64,000 bases of DNA, taken from NCBI GenBank assembly GCA_002914805.1, contig JXTB01000102.1, positions 299,685-363,684 on the forward strand. The letters are read 5' to 3'. Position 1 is the first letter of the stretch, and the number at the start of each line of letters is the position of its first letter. Origin of the DNA: Parasponia andersonii. Taxonomy: Eukaryota; Streptophyta; Magnoliopsida; Rosales; Cannabaceae. The notes beneath the pieces were generated by a model. It was not told where the DNA came from. It saw nothing but the letters and a program-made list of their open reading frames with translations, and made no database searches. Positions 49,491 to 61,707 of this stretch are shown one piece after another. Both the position numbers and the translations under genes were made by a program.

Positions 49491-49795
49491 TACTTTATCT
49501 CTTCTAGCTTACTGAAACTTTGTACTTTTTTTTCCCTAATTTGGTAGGATATGCATATTTGTCCAAAATTTTTATGTTGCTTGCCATATTTATCCTTTTC
49601 TTTATGTCTAACTTAGCTTCTTACCTTTGAAATCTATAATCTACTTTATCTCTTTCAGCTTATGGAAATTTTGCACTTTTTTGTTTTTTTTGATTTTGGT
49701 AGGATATCTGTCTTTGTCCAAAATTTTATGTTGCTAGCCATATTTATCCTTTCTTTATGTCTAACCTAGGTTCTTACCTCTGAAATTTGTAATGT
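49491..49795. repeat. tandem duplication, 151-bp unit
   Basis: TACTTTATCTCTT at 49491 and TACTTTATCTCTT at 49642 start two copies with shared GGTAGGATAT, TTTGTCCAAAATTTT and TTTATGTCTAAC. It is independent of the 91-bp duplication in the same intron. Confidence 0.8.
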
Positions 49796-50282
49796 AGCAA
49801 TTGTATGCTCTAAGCGAACAAAATGTGCCAATTCTTGAAATTTTTTCGAAGCTTAATCTTTCTACCAAAAAATGTAATATTTATTCAATATCACTTTGTA
49901 ATGGAGACAATAAGATTTTAAAACTGTACACATTAATAGTTTGTAATAACTTTATTCAGATGCCCACTCACTTTGTTGGTGAAACCCAGAGTCCAATCCC
50001 TGGATATTGCTCATACTTTTAGTCCTTTGCAACTTATACACCCTCGAGTTGGAACATTACCTTTGGCATGTGATATCTATTTCTCCCTTTTTTTTCCTTG
50101 AAAATGGTGAATAAATAAAATGTTGTCCGTTAATTAGTGCTATGGAGAAAAATGATTTAGGTTAATTTGGTTATACCCTGTTTATAGGAAGACTCATTAT
50201 AGGGCTAATTTAGGTGCTTGAATCCATTGTTTTGTCCTTCTTGATTGGATTTTTATGGTTTTTTTGTCATCTTTTATTGCAG

Positions 50283-50500
50283 GAGAGGTCTATTACAACC
50301 GAGGATTTAAGGGCTTCTTCAATTGGTCTATAAGGTCTTCTGCTGCCTTAATTTGGTTAACATTTGTAGTGGTTGGAACTAGTGTTAATCTTTGTGCTCT
50401 TGTATTGAGGATTTTTTTGTTTATGTTATATTAGTAGAGGCTATTATCCTGTAGTTGTGAATCTCGTTGTTAGTAATACATGAAGGCTGAGATGTTCTAC
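50283..50500 (+). other. probable last non-coding exon (3' UTR) of SmB
   Basis: Follows the proposed acceptor; starts GAGAGGTCTATTACAACCG. No open frame. The 3' end is not fixed, since no clear AATAAA is seen before about 50640. Confidence 0.4.
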
Positions 50501-50952
50501 CAAGCTCGTTTCCTCCTTTTCCAATGCAACTCTTCTCACACTCATTGAAAATGCTAAACATATTAGACTTGCTTTTTGATTCATGATTCAAGATTTGCTT
50601 CCATTCTATAAATGTGTTAGAATGGTAGCTTGTTATTTATTATACTAGAACTACATGAGTAGGCCAGTAATGATTCACTTATTTGGTACTTTTCTTTGTA
50701 CTTCTTGATATTGTTTTGAAGATTCACGTTGTCATTTATGGTTGACAACTCAAGTGGCTTTTGGAACACTCTTGTTCAATTTATACAGGTTTCTTCGGCA
50801 TTAAAATAACACTGTTTGAGAAGCTTTGTTCATTACATATGCTACAAACTTAGACATGAAAATATAAATAGAAAAGAGAAAACAAAAAACAAAGTACAAT
50901 ACAAATGCAAACATAAGCATGGACCAACTAGATCAAGCAAAACACAATTAAT

Positions 50953-51268
50953 TTACCAGTCTAACTGGGTGAAACAGAATAGGAAATAGGATGGAGTTGA
51001 ATTGGGAGTCCTTCGACTGGTGCAGGCATCACCGGACCATCTTAAACTTTCGTTGGTACATAAAGTGTCCCACTTGAACTTGGTACAAGGTTGTGCGTGA
51101 AAGTGAGAGATTGCCAGTTTTGCCCACTCTTTCCCTGCACACATTTTAAATCCGCCTAAGGATATGAAATTATAGGGTAAAATGTTCGTTGTCCATGAAC
51201 CTTGAGGGATCAAACTTCTCCCGGTTCGGAAAATACTCAGGTTCGTGTTTGACATGTTCAATGCCCAA
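50953..51268 (-). pseudogene. cytochrome P450 last-exon remnant
   Basis: Clearly homologous to the last exon of the intact gene at 56338-56655: IFWAL, then SNTN, the haem-loop relic [13 protein letters not shown] and the end region TPNSTPS. A one-base loss near the start shifts the frame out of and away from the FDPSRF (PERF) segment, the haem-loop glycines are altered (the family's [11 protein letters not shown] is damaged to LGGFKMCAG), and the tail is frame-shifted again. The acceptor before it is recognisable (about 51269-51275). Together with 52168-52197 it is the 3' part of a dead tandem copy. Confidence 0.85.
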
Positions 51269-51654
51269 AAGATCTACAAATACATAAAGTAAATTCTAAG
51301 CATTAGCTTTTGCAAAAACATTAATGTTCAATCAAAATTTTAAGTGTATAGACCCTTACCATGCTCATATGACCTAATCACTGTAGAGTAACAACTTAAA
51401 ACTTCGTTTACTTTCGGCTGTCAAACTTTTGATACTTTTACACATGGTTGCTAATTTGTCAGGATTCAAATTGTGGCTGATAAGAGAACTACGGTGGGGC
51501 ATGCAATGTGGGTCCCCATCTAAATAGATGGCTCATATTTGTCAAACACACGTGTGATATTAGCAAAATTTATTGTGATTATCCGTCGTAAAAAACACGC
51601 ACATTTTATACATTTGTGTGCATCCGATTATAAAAATTTCCTAATACTGTCTTT

Positions 51655-52130
51655 GTAAATTTAATTTTTTAGGTCACGTTTTGTACATTATAAAAAGAAT
51701 CTGTATTGTATTGTAGATATTAAAATTTAATACAAGATGTAGAGGATTATCTAATAAAAAAAAAGTATATTATACTGTATAATATTGACTCTCATCATTT
51801 TCTATATTCTTAATTTCTCTCTCGTCATTTTCTCTTTCTTTATTTTCTTTCTCATCCCTTTTTCTCTCGTCCTCTTCTCTCACATCATTTTTTTTAAAAG
51901 TGGTATTTTTCTAAATATTTTTAAAAGTGATATTTTTCAAAAATTGAAAAAAAAAACTTTTGAAAAGTAGTATTTTTCAAAATGGTATCCTAAATCAACT
52001 TTTAAAAGTGATATTTTTCATAAATTAATTTTTAATATAACATCTTAATACAATGCAAAACTAAGTATAATACTATAATAAAATAATATAATACATCATA
52101 ATATAATACAATATAATACGGCATACCAAG
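51655..52130. mobile_element. MITE-like element with TTTTTAAAAGTGRTATTTTTC array
   Basis: Ends resemble an inverted pair (ACGTTTTGTACATTATA on the left, GGCATACCAAGCAAA on the right). Inside, 51890-52035 holds several degenerate copies of an approximately 20-bp unit (AAAAGTGATATTTTTC). The same design occurs at 62277-62993, so this is probably one family inserted twice in the P450 region. Confidence 0.45.
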
Positions 52131-52167
52131 CAAATTAAATTATATAGAAAGGAGCTAGCAGATGTAC

Positions 52168-52197
52168 TTTCCAACCACTAGGAATGGTGAGTAACCA
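52168..52197 (-). pseudogene. P450 penultimate-exon end, pseudogene
   Basis: The minus strand reads IPSGWK|GTACATC, matching the end of the living gene's exon (IPKGWK|GTACATC at 61708) including the flanking intron text. The codons just upstream are shifted by two extra bases and homology then stops. It shows that the dead copy's intron was only about 0.9 kb. Confidence 0.65.
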
Positions 52198-52423
52198 CTT
52201 AAAACTTTGTTTACTTTTAGCTGCATCAAAACTTTTGATACTTTAACACAACATGGTTGCTAATTTGTAAGATTCAATTGTAGTTGATAAGAGAACTACT
52301 GCAGGGCATGCAAATTGGGTGCACCTATATTGGTCCATCTAAATTGATGGCTCAGATTTGTCAAATGCGTCTAATTTTAGCAAAATTTATTGGATTTTCC
52401 ATTGTAATAAATTCTCTTATGAC

Positions 52424-53230
52424 TCTTCTCTAGTGATCAACTCCTAAATTACTCGTATATTTACTAAGTTCATTTACACGTAAGTTTATGTCTGGTCTAG
52501 TCAACTTATCATGTATACAAGATTTTCTAGAATATTCCAGTTGAAAGATACTATCTCTTTTATTCTTAGATAGACATAGATTTATAACTAATATTATTTT
52601 GGACACGTTAAAATTATCTTTGTTAAATTTCTCAAGTATCTTGTCAACATAATACAATTGAATTAGAATAAGTTCCATCTAATGTAATTGAGACTTCACT
52701 CTTAATAGACATTGGCTAATCCTATATCCTTCACATCAAATTTGAAATTCAACATTTCACGATAGATTTGATCATCTTATCATCACTACTAATAATGTAC
52801 AAGTCATCGACATAAAGATACAAAATGACTTAGCTATTATTTGTATTCTTGACATAAATACATTTGTCATATTTGTTGATCTTAAACCCCTTTTAATATC
52901 GTTATATTATCAATTTTGCATGCTATTATTTTGTGCTCAATTTAATCTATATAGATATTTCTCTAATTTACGAACCTACCCAAGTGCGAAAATATCCTTA
53001 GATTGTTTCATGTTGATTTGTTTATCTAAATCTCTGCATATCTATTTGATGTATTTCAAGATTATACAAAATCATAATAAAAAGTGTCATTCTAATAGAG
53101 GTTATTGTGATCATAAAAAATACGTATCAAAGTAATCTATTATTTTTTATTTTTCTTGTAACGTTTAATTACAAGTCCACCTTCTATTTATCAATTGATC
53201 TATAGGTTTTCTTTTTTCCTCTTGAAACTC
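52424..53230 (-). mobile_element. Ty1/copia fragment (RT / RNase H)
   Basis: Fossil fragment. Text such as YVDKILEKFN, NLCLSKNKRDSIFQLEYS and TRPDINLRVNELSKYTSNLG identifies the RT/RNase H part of a copia element; a YVDD-type area lies near 52800. Broken; LTRs not identified. Confidence 0.75.
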
Positions 53231-55805
53231 ATTTGACCCTAGAGGTTCACATCACAGTGGAAGATGGACCAATTCCCAGATATAATTATGTATGATGTAG
53301 TAAATTTCACCATGCATCACCTTTTTTCATAAAAGGGCTTTCTGAAGTCACCACCCAAGTACTATTGTAAGACACGTGTTTGGGAGTGGAATTAATTGAG
53401 GCCACCAACGGCTCTAAAGTTATCGTGTGTTAGCAGCTATCATTTCATTTAAAGGTTAACCCGAGTTAATGGGTCTTAACCACAAAAAATTACACCATTT
53501 CCCATTGATCAAATCAAGGATAGTCCCTACTGAACCAAACCCTAGCAACCTACTAGTGTAGGATTTAGGTGCTCCTCACAAGTAGTTCGACCTGTAAACC
53601 CAATGAGCTACTATATATTACATTTATTGAAAAAGGACGGGATAAAATATACATAAGAAAAGAGTTGTACGGAAAAACTTACTCGTACAATCTATGATAC
53701 TCTCAACTGAAAGATGGATGGTAATTGATTCTAGAAGATGCTTTGTGCTTTCTAAACTATTCCCTTTCCACAAGTAACATAAATATATTCAGTAATTATT
53801 CTCAAGATTATTCACACGAATTTATTTTATTTTATTCTTACTTCACCTGACCAAAACCCATGTGAAACACAAATTTTTTTAACATAATACATATATTGCA
53901 TGTCCTATTTATCATTTTATCTTCATTTGATTTCACATCCAACTGGACTTAAAAATTATTATCCATTTAAATATACTCTGGTGCCACCAACATGGATGGC
54001 CTAGATAGCCACCTAATGGTCGAGGTAAGGTAATTATTCATTTGATTCATTATTCAGTTGTGCATTCAACTCATTCGAGGCTAAATCTCTCTCATACTAA
54101 GTCTACCTAGAGTGATTCAGCAAAGCTTATTTGGCTACATGCCCGACATAATTGATTCAATTATGCCTAATACACATTAGCCAAATCCCGTTTCATGTTG
54201 GTCTCCCTAGTATGATTCGTCGGAACTTACTTGGCCATGTACCTGATATAAAGTCACATCGCACCTAACAAGTCCACCTAATTGGGTTTTATTCTTGATT
54301 AGCTCAATCAAACTTGAAGGATTGATGTTATTATCAAATAAATAATTAATTGATTAATTTAATAATTCATTAATTATGTTATAATACGAGAATAAAAAGA
54401 TTGTTGCAACAACGAGTGTATATGTTGCGACAAGAATAGAAAAATAAAGAATGAACATAAGATGTTTTTAACATGGTTCGGACTTCTTTTATTTCACGGG
54501 ACTATGCCTAGAGATTAAACAAATTAGCAAAGTATAAAAATTACAAACACTAGTTGACTAAAGCAATAAAATACTCAATCTTTTTAATTGCAGCAATGTA
54601 TTGTAACGATTCCATTAATCTTGTTTAGCGAGCTTTCTTCGTCTTGTTGATTCTTCACACATGAATTCCCTTCATTAGTTCGGATCTGTCTCCTCTTGAA
54701 GATGTATTGTTCTTTCTCCCGATGAACAAGATACATTCAAATAAAGTATTTAGAATACCCTAAAGCTCTCTAAGTCACTCCATAACAATGGAACATCCTT
54801 TATGCCTTACAAATAAAAGCTCTCTCTAAGAATATTTTTCTCAATGAAGTGCACGATTAATTACTTGAAGTAGTAGAGCTTTTATAGGTGAATTCTAACC
54901 CGTCTGGTCATCCATTATAGTTTGAATAGGCTGAAATCAAATAAGGAAAGAGTTAATGACAAAATCAAAATCTTTTCATAAATGTTGTAATCAGCTAGAA
55001 AGTACAACAACTTTCTGAACAATTACTAGAAAAATGTCCAGATTCATAATTACTCCTATTCAGTTTGGACACGTTTTAGATTGGAAATCTTCATTTAATC
55101 TGCCAAAGATTGATAATTAACCTAAAAAAATCATATCTTAATCAATATCAATCAAAAACCAAGATTTAAAAAAATTAACCAATCTTTCCTTAAATATCTA
55201 AAGTTGTTGTAATAGATCAGAAAATCTAATTACAACAACTCATCAAATCAAATCAATTAACTAAAGGAAACTTAATTAATTGATGAGCAAATTATTAGCA
55301 ATAATTAAGGATGAAAATCTTTATGAATTCACTTCAGTAACCTGTCCAAAGTCATTAAATAATAAGAGGCAATCAAATATCAATCAAGGATAAAAGAATG
55401 AGGAAATAATCAATGATATATATAATAAATATAAATAGAATTGATTGAAAATTATCCTAAATAGTTATACACGAAATTCCATTTATATTTCACCAATATT
55501 ATCACCAGAAATCATCAAATATAGAAATAAAACACGTTTAAGAATATTCTAGAGCAATTTCGTTTTGTTGTAAAGCAACACTTGTTATAACAACTTCAAA
55601 CTTGTTGTAACAACTTCTTCATCTTTTTTATCAATTTGAGTTCTTAAAACTTTGCCATTAAGAATACCAAATTTTTGGACCTAATAAAACTGAATGCAAT
55701 TTTTGTAGAGATTAAGATCTGAACATATTTTTACCCTCCATAATTAGGTCTCTTTCGATAGATATCGACTAATGTATCTTAATGGTTCTAATTTATTAAC
55801 ACAAG
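53231..55805. other. intergenic, probable LTR remnants
   Basis: No gene seen. 54402-55612 starts TGTTGCAACA and ends TTGTTGTAACA and has LTR-like text (ACATGGTTCGGACTTCTTTT), so it may be a decayed copia-type LTR, but no target duplication or partner was found. Confidence 0.4.
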
Positions 55806-56031
55806 TTACTTGATAATTTTATTCACCTTTTGATTTCTAGAATGTTTATTTCTTCGTTATAACTCATTAAAAAAGAAAATTGTTCTTTTAGAAAAAACTA
55901 GTTACTTGATTTACTCACGTAAAGTTTGGGGAAAAGTAAGTAGTTCAGAAAAAACTAGTTACTTGATACTTTTATTCACCTTTTGATTTCTAGAGAGTTT
56001 ATTTCTTCGTTATAACTCATTAAAAAAGAAA
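55806..56031. repeat. direct duplication, about 80 bp, spaced 145 bp
   Basis: GTTACTTGATA, TTTTATTCACCTTTTGATTT and CGTTATAACTCATTAAAAAA occur in order at about 55806-55884 and 55951-56030. An ambiguous base (56032) sits at the end of the second copy. Confidence 0.8.
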
Positions 56032-56337
56032 NAAATAATGTTATACAGTAACAATTCAGCAAAAAAATTTATCAGTGTTATTGTATCATCACATACATGA
56101 AAATATGACAGAATGTCAAAAGACAAATTGTTGACTAATTTGATCTCAAACTACTAAATAATAGTTTTTTTTTTTTCAATTGGAGAGAGATAGAGTTTGT
56201 ACAATACAGATACTTACACACTTCAACATAAAAATATGAACACAAAAGGAAAAACGAAAACAAAGTAAAATACAAGTACAAACATAAACATAACCATAAA
56301 CACACTAAATTAAGCAAAGCACACGTAATTTATAGGT

Positions 56338-56655
56338 CTAATTGGGGGAAACAAAAGAGGAAAGAGTATGGAGTCGAATTGGGAGTCCTTCGACTGGGGC
56401 AGGCATGACCATACCATTTAAAACTTTCTCATTAGGATTTATGATTTCCCATTTAAATTTAGTCACAAGGTTGTGCATGAAAATGAGAATTGCTAGTCTT
56501 GCCCATTCCTTCCCTGCACACATTCTTGGTCCTCCCCCAAAGGGTTGGAAAGTGTATGGTAACTGTTCATTTTCCATGAACCTTGAGGGATCAAATTTTT
56601 CTGGTTCTGGAAAATACTCTGGATTCTTGTTTGACGTGTTCACGGCCCAGAAGAT
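56338..56655 (-). CDS. cytochrome P450 (CYP85 clan, CYP716/728-like), last exon
   Basis: Third recognised exon of the gene that enters the window at 64000. The acceptor is TTTTTGCAG|ATCTTC; 105 codons plus stop. It encodes [15 protein letters not shown], the PERF-type FDPSRF, and the haem-binding loop [17 protein letters not shown] with the proximal Cys ligand, all intact. It ends [19 protein letters not shown]450s of this clan are ER-anchored monooxygenases, often acting on triterpenes or other terpenoids; the substrate here cannot be told. Joining to exon 2 (...IPKGWK) is in phase 0 and gives the family's usual continuous sequence. The intron before it is 5052 bp, inflated by repeats. Confidence 0.9.
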   Translation of the reverse strand: MFWAVNTSNKNPEYFPEPEKFDPSRFMENEQLPYTFQPFGGGPRMCAGKEWARLAILIFMHNLVTKFKWEIINPNEKVLNGMVMPAPVEGLPIRLHTLSSFVSPN

Positions 56656-56979
56656 CTGCAAAAACATATTGTAAATTCTGAGCATTATAATTGAAATAAT
56701 ATTGATGTTTAGTCCAAGTTTTTGTAATGGCTCATTACATAGATAGGGGCAGAGCTTTCAATTTAATATAGGATGTATGAATGCAAATTATTACACTAAA
56801 AGATAGCATAAGTAAAAAGAGGCATACATAAAAATCCTATACGTTCGAAAGAGTAAAGGCTAATCTTGGGAAAAAAATTATTATATGCGAAAAAAAAAAT
56901 AAAAAGAAAGTAAGTAGCCAGTTGCCCCTCGGCTCCATGTGGCTTTGCCCTTTTAGATAGATCCTTTACCGTATGCTCA

Positions 56980-57452
56980 TATATTCTTGATTACTTTAGG
57001 CGAGTCAAAATTCCTGATACTTTTACGTGACATGGTTGTCAATTAGTTGTCAATTAGTCAAGATTCCAATTTTAGTATGTAAGAAAGCTTCCACTCTAAG
57101 GCATAGAGACCATATAGTAATTTACATTAAATCATTAAATTTGATGAAAATTTGATGGGATAGTTTTGCTCAGGGAATTCAATATTGCATATCAATCAGA
57201 TAAATTGTTACAAAAAAAAAAAAAAAAGCGAAATTTTCTATGGTATCAAATTTTGTTAGGACATTCCATATAATTGTCGTGATAATGAGAAGAAACTCGC
57301 GAAGATTTATAATTTTCAAATATTGGTTGTACTATTATGTAAAGGATCTAAATTTATTTCTTATAATTCAGTGGAAATATTAATAGGCTTATTTATAATT
57401 ATAAAATTGAGTTTAGAGTCTTAATTAATAGGTCATCTCTATAATCAAGGAT
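56980..57452. other. P450 intron 2, unremarkable part
   Basis: AT-rich intron DNA with a weak third copy of the 51385/52190 segment, ending at the solo LTR. Confidence 0.5.
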
Positions 57453-58736
57453 TGATAGGTGCTAATTTGAGCTATGTTTTGATCATTTTCTCTACAAAGC
57501 TTTCTTAATTTTTCTTGTTATTTTTAGTTCTCTATTCTTGTTTTTATGTTTTGTTGGTAATTTTGGAGGTGGGAATGAATCGGAGCTAAAATGAGATGAA
57601 AATGTGATAAAACGAAGAAAATGGTGAAAAATCAGACCAGCACCATAGCGTTGGAACTTGATGAGTTCTGAATCCACAATGCCAGAAATTTCGGGAAACT
57701 TAATTTACAGCTTTTTGGACTCCTCCATCTTTGGAAAACTACTCCAGCACAACTCTAATTACTCTCTTACACTACAAAAGTGAGTCTCTAACTCAGAAAT
57801 TGACATGCATAGAAGACCATAAACACTTGAGAGCCTATAGAGAGTGAGAATTGAGAGATATAAAGGAGTTTTTGGAGATTGTTGGAGAAGTCTAGCTTCG
57901 TCCTGCATAGGAGATTCATTTTCCAGCCAGCTCTCTAGTTCTTTTTCTTTGATTCATTTTCTTATTATTCTGGTTTTGATTTTGTAAGCATGAATAATAT
58001 TATACTGATTGAATTTGATATCATGCTTGGTTAGGTTTTCTATTGGTTATGAGATAATTGAAGCCCTAGATATAATGTTAATTTCATGAATTGAATTTTT
58101 TAGGTGGCCAACTAAATGAAATGATATGAAAGTTGATTGCTAATTAGCATTCTAGATCCATTATTGTCTAGGTTTTCTAATTGTAAGTAGTAAATTGTAG
58201 TAAATTGAATTCATGTTAAGTAGTTGATTGACTATGACGAAGAATACATCTCGGGTTAAAAATAGTCCAAACTTGTTTAAGGTATTACCTAAGAGTGACT
58301 GAATTTCTATGTGAATTGAATTGGTTAGATTACCTAAGAGACTTATTTGAGGTTAGTCTCGTTACTTAAATCTAGATGAAGAACTTATTTTGTCTAGTAA
58401 ATCTTGAGAGAATTTAGGGTCAACAGAATTTATTGTTGCCTTAAGTCAATAATTTAAATGAACGGCTGATCGTAAAAACTGTAACTAAATTAGTAAAATT
58501 GTCTAGAGTGAATAGTAAACCTTTAACCAGTGTTCTATCATTGTTTTATCTTTACTTGTTAATTGCTTGTATTTTCTTTCTTGTTTTTGATTCATACAAA
58601 ATCCTCCAATTTACTAGTTTGATTAGAAACCATTAATAGTTGAAACTCGTTCTCAGCGGACCCCATTGCTAGTTTATTCTAAAATAGTCATTGGAGGAAA
58701 TAATTTAATTTTGATTACGTTGACGACATCACATCA
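57453..58736 (+). mobile_element. solo LTR (gypsy-like) in the P450 intron
   Basis: Fossil. It starts TGATAGGTGCTAATTTGAGC and ends GACGACATCACATCA, 1284 bp, flanked by AGGAT (57448-57452) and GGGAT (58737-58741), a near-perfect 5-bp target duplication. No internal region follows, so it is a solo LTR left by recombination. Similar in layout to the LTR remnant at 37328-38752. Confidence 0.7.
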
Positions 58737-60530
58737 GGGATGGAGGCATTTGGAGTAAGGGGGGCTCAAGCCCCCATTGACCAATTAGAAAAAAAAAACT
58801 TTTATGTAAACTAATAAATGTTTTAAAAAATAAATCCTATAATTGTCCTTGTATGCCCTACTCAAAGTATTGTTTGTCCCCACAACTATGTAACTGACAT
58901 ATACATATTTGTTCATATTTAAAAAACAAACATATATTATTTTCTTTCCTTTTATAATTTAATTTAATAATATCAATTTTTAAAAAATTAGTGGAGCTAA
59001 ATCTAAAAACTAGATAGGATTCAATTTCAAATAGGCCAGCCTTATCTTAAGACCTTATTTAATAGACATCCTGGCTAAAAAGGAAAAATAAAACAATTTA
59101 TTGATTAATCTCTACCTAAAAAAGAGGAATATCTTCAACTTTTCCTCAATTCTTCTTCTCCAATAAACACGCTTAAATCATTATCTCATATATATTTTGC
59201 AAAATTATCAAACTTGATAAATAACTAATTAGGAAAATCAATAAATATAAGTTTATATTGTTTCTTCAATAATATTTAACTCAATCTCCATATTCATATT
59301 TTGGGATAAAAAAAAAAGGGAAAAAAATTCTTGCTAAATTTTTTCGTTGGAGTAGTAGTTATAAGTTATACTAAAGAGTCGGTATTTGTTTTGTGTTTGT
59401 TAGGTTAGTTTTATTTTAATTCAGAAAACCAGAATTTATATTGTATTGTGAGGAAATGAGTTAGTGTTTTTTGGTTTCAATTCCATATGTAGTGACTATT
59501 TTACTCAATAATTTGATTCAAGTGATATTTGTTACGCAATATTTTCAAAACATTAATACCTTTCAAAAGGCGAATATCTACTAGGGACAATTTGTAGTAT
59601 CTAATTATTAACTTTTAATCTTTTTGTTGTTATTCAAAAAAAAAAAAAAAACTTTCTTATTAGAGTTCACTTAGGCCCCACTAACAAAAGTTTTGACTCC
59701 ATCCATGTCTTTAATTGGATAACTAATGAAAGAGAAAATAATAGTTTCTTAATTAAAAAATAGGTAACCTTTTTAGTAAAGGGGTCAAAAAGACCAGGCC
59801 GGCCTGGCCCATTTTAGTGCGGGCTATGAGTTAGCTCAGTTTATCTCATAAAATTCGTGAGTCAGGTTAGGCCGTGCTACTAACAAAAATTTTGACTCTA
59901 TCCATATCTATAATTGGATAACTAATGAAAGAGAAAATAATAGTTTCTTAATTAAAAAATAGGTAGCCTTTTTAGTAGAGGGGTCAAAAAGACCAGGCCG
60001 GCCTGGCCCATTTTAGTGCGGGCTATGGGCTAGCTCAGTTTGTCCCATAAAATTCGTGAGTCGGGTTGGGCTGTGCCACGAAAGTAAATGTCAGGCCTAG
60101 TCTAGCCTACAAACCTGCCTAAAATCAAGCCAGGTTAGACCCATGGTGGGCCGGCCTATAATGACCCACTGTGGGCTAACACAAAATTATGTTAATTTTT
60201 TTTCCTACTTTGAATTTAATAAAATTTGAACATAAAAATGACTATTAATAGGTTACCCTATTAAATTACATACGTATTTTTATTTTTATCATTTTAAAAT
60301 CAATTTATACTATTATTTAAAATATATAAAATATATATTTACATATATTTTTTCATGAACTATAGGCCGATGAGCTAGGACGGGTCGGCTTGCAGACCTA
60401 GACATCTAAGTCCAGCCTAGCTTATGAATATTTATAAACTAAGAAGGGATAAGCCTAAAATCAGGCCAAATCAGCTAGGCCTAATTTGACTTCAGAACAG
60501 GCTCAAGTATAAATTGACATCTCTATTTTC
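58737..60530. repeat. non-autonomous hAT-like repeats, incl. 199-bp tandem duplication
   Basis: GGATGGAGGCA at about 58738 and TGACTCCATCC at about 59694-59704 look like the two inverted ends of one element. A 199-bp unit (TTTTGACTC...GGTTAGGCCGTGC) is duplicated in tandem at about 59691-59889 and 59890-60080, about 95% alike. The next stretch, from AGAGGGGTCAA (59978) to TTGACATCTCT (about 60524), has inverted ends and GGCCGGCCTGGCCC-rich text typical of a widespread plant repeat. No coding capacity. Confidence 0.5.
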
Positions 60531-60639
60531 GGGTAACTAAGTGTATTTAATTATAGTAGGATTTTAACGAAAAAATTACATAGGTAACAATAAGTCTTCT
60601 CTAAAAAAAATGGGTAGAAAGACAGAACATATTTTCTAG

Positions 60640-61590
60640 GTTGAGTGGCAGAGGGAATTGGAGAGCAAAGGAAGAGTTTCAAAAAATTTTATTCCCTAGG
60701 ATTCCTTCTGGGATCATGTAAGGGTTTTCTTCTTTGGATTGTAAGACAAAGAAGAAGGGTCAAGGAAGTGTCTAATACTTGGTTTTATTGTGATTTTTTA
60801 TGTGAAAATTGTTGGGAGAGATTTTCTTTCTAATATGTGATTATTGATTGATTAAATTGTTATAGTTGCTCAAGTAGATGTAGGTCATTTATAGTCAAAC
60901 CACTTTAATTCTACATCTTGATTTACTAGTTTGTTGGTGTTTCTTCAGTATCTATTTTGTGAGATTGAACAATTTATGTCCCAAAATATTTTGCTGCGTG
61001 CGTTTGATCTCTACTAAATTATTTCTTCACAACTAGTGCAATAAGCGTGGATCAAGTCACGTGAACTTCATAGAATTGTTGAGGATGGTGACAACGAAAG
61101 TTGAGAAGCAACAGTGCTTGCATTATTTAAGGATGATTTCAAAAAATTCTTTTTCATCAAATAATTTTTTAAACACCATAGTTTTTTAAAACATTGAACG
61201 TAGCGGAATTAATCATTTAAAATTTTTTTTACAAAATAATACCCGATTGTAATTTAACATAGATTAACTCATGAAACTAGACAAGAATAATATTCAGAAT
61301 TACTCCATAATCTTCTTATTTTCCTATCTATTCGTTATTGATCCAACGTGTGGTCGCCTTAATTATTGATTATTTATTAATCATAGGAGCCTTGAAAATC
61401 TATGATTATTGATTAATAAAACTATTTCGGTGTGTTCCATTGAACGTAGGTCGTTTGTAGCCAAACCACTTTAAATTTTTGGTGTTTTAATATACTGGTG
61501 TTTCTTGAGTGTGTTCTGTGTGGTTGACCCTTTTATTTCCTGATATGTTGCCGGGTACATTTGATCTTTACCGAATTCTTCGCATTTGAC
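60640..61590. repeat. two copies of an LTR-like 3' portion
   Basis: 60850-61010 and 61435-61580 share GTAGGTCRTTTRTAGYCAAA, CCACTTTAA and TTGGTGTTTCTT in the same order, with the text of a copia-type LTR end before the first (GTTGAGTGGCAGAGGGAATT). Decayed fossil pieces in P450 intron 2. Confidence 0.5.
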
Positions 61591-61707
61591 AGTTTAAAAA
61601 AACGCACAATAATACACTTGTTTGTATCCTACTATAAAATCTGCTAATACATATCTTTGTAATTTAATTTAAATTAAATTATATAGAAAGGAGATATGGA
61701 GATGTAC

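Larger units (their letters stand above)
48092..50282 (+). other. probable 3' UTR intron of SmB
   Basis: Four bases after the stop codon the sequence reads TTAG|GTATGC, a good donor. At 50281-50282 a strong acceptor (TTTTATTGCAG|GAG, with long T tract and TTTTTTTGTC before it) precedes non-coding DNA that looks like a 3' UTR (to about 50500). The junction would lie only 4 nt after the stop, too close to trigger nonsense-mediated decay. The 2.2-kb interval is T-rich like a plant intron, has no gene of its own, and carries an 18-C run and two tandem duplications. Confidence 0.5.
51385..52410. repeat. two direct copies of a P450-intron segment
   Basis: About 200 bp at 51385-51600 (ACTTAAAACTTCGTTTACTT start) recurs at 52190-52410, and a weaker third copy lies at 56980-57130 in the living gene's intron 2. 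Shared text includes TTTTGATACTTT, ATGGTTGCTAATTTGT and GATAAGAGAACTAC. The pattern suggests repeated local duplication around the P450 intron. Confidence 0.65.
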
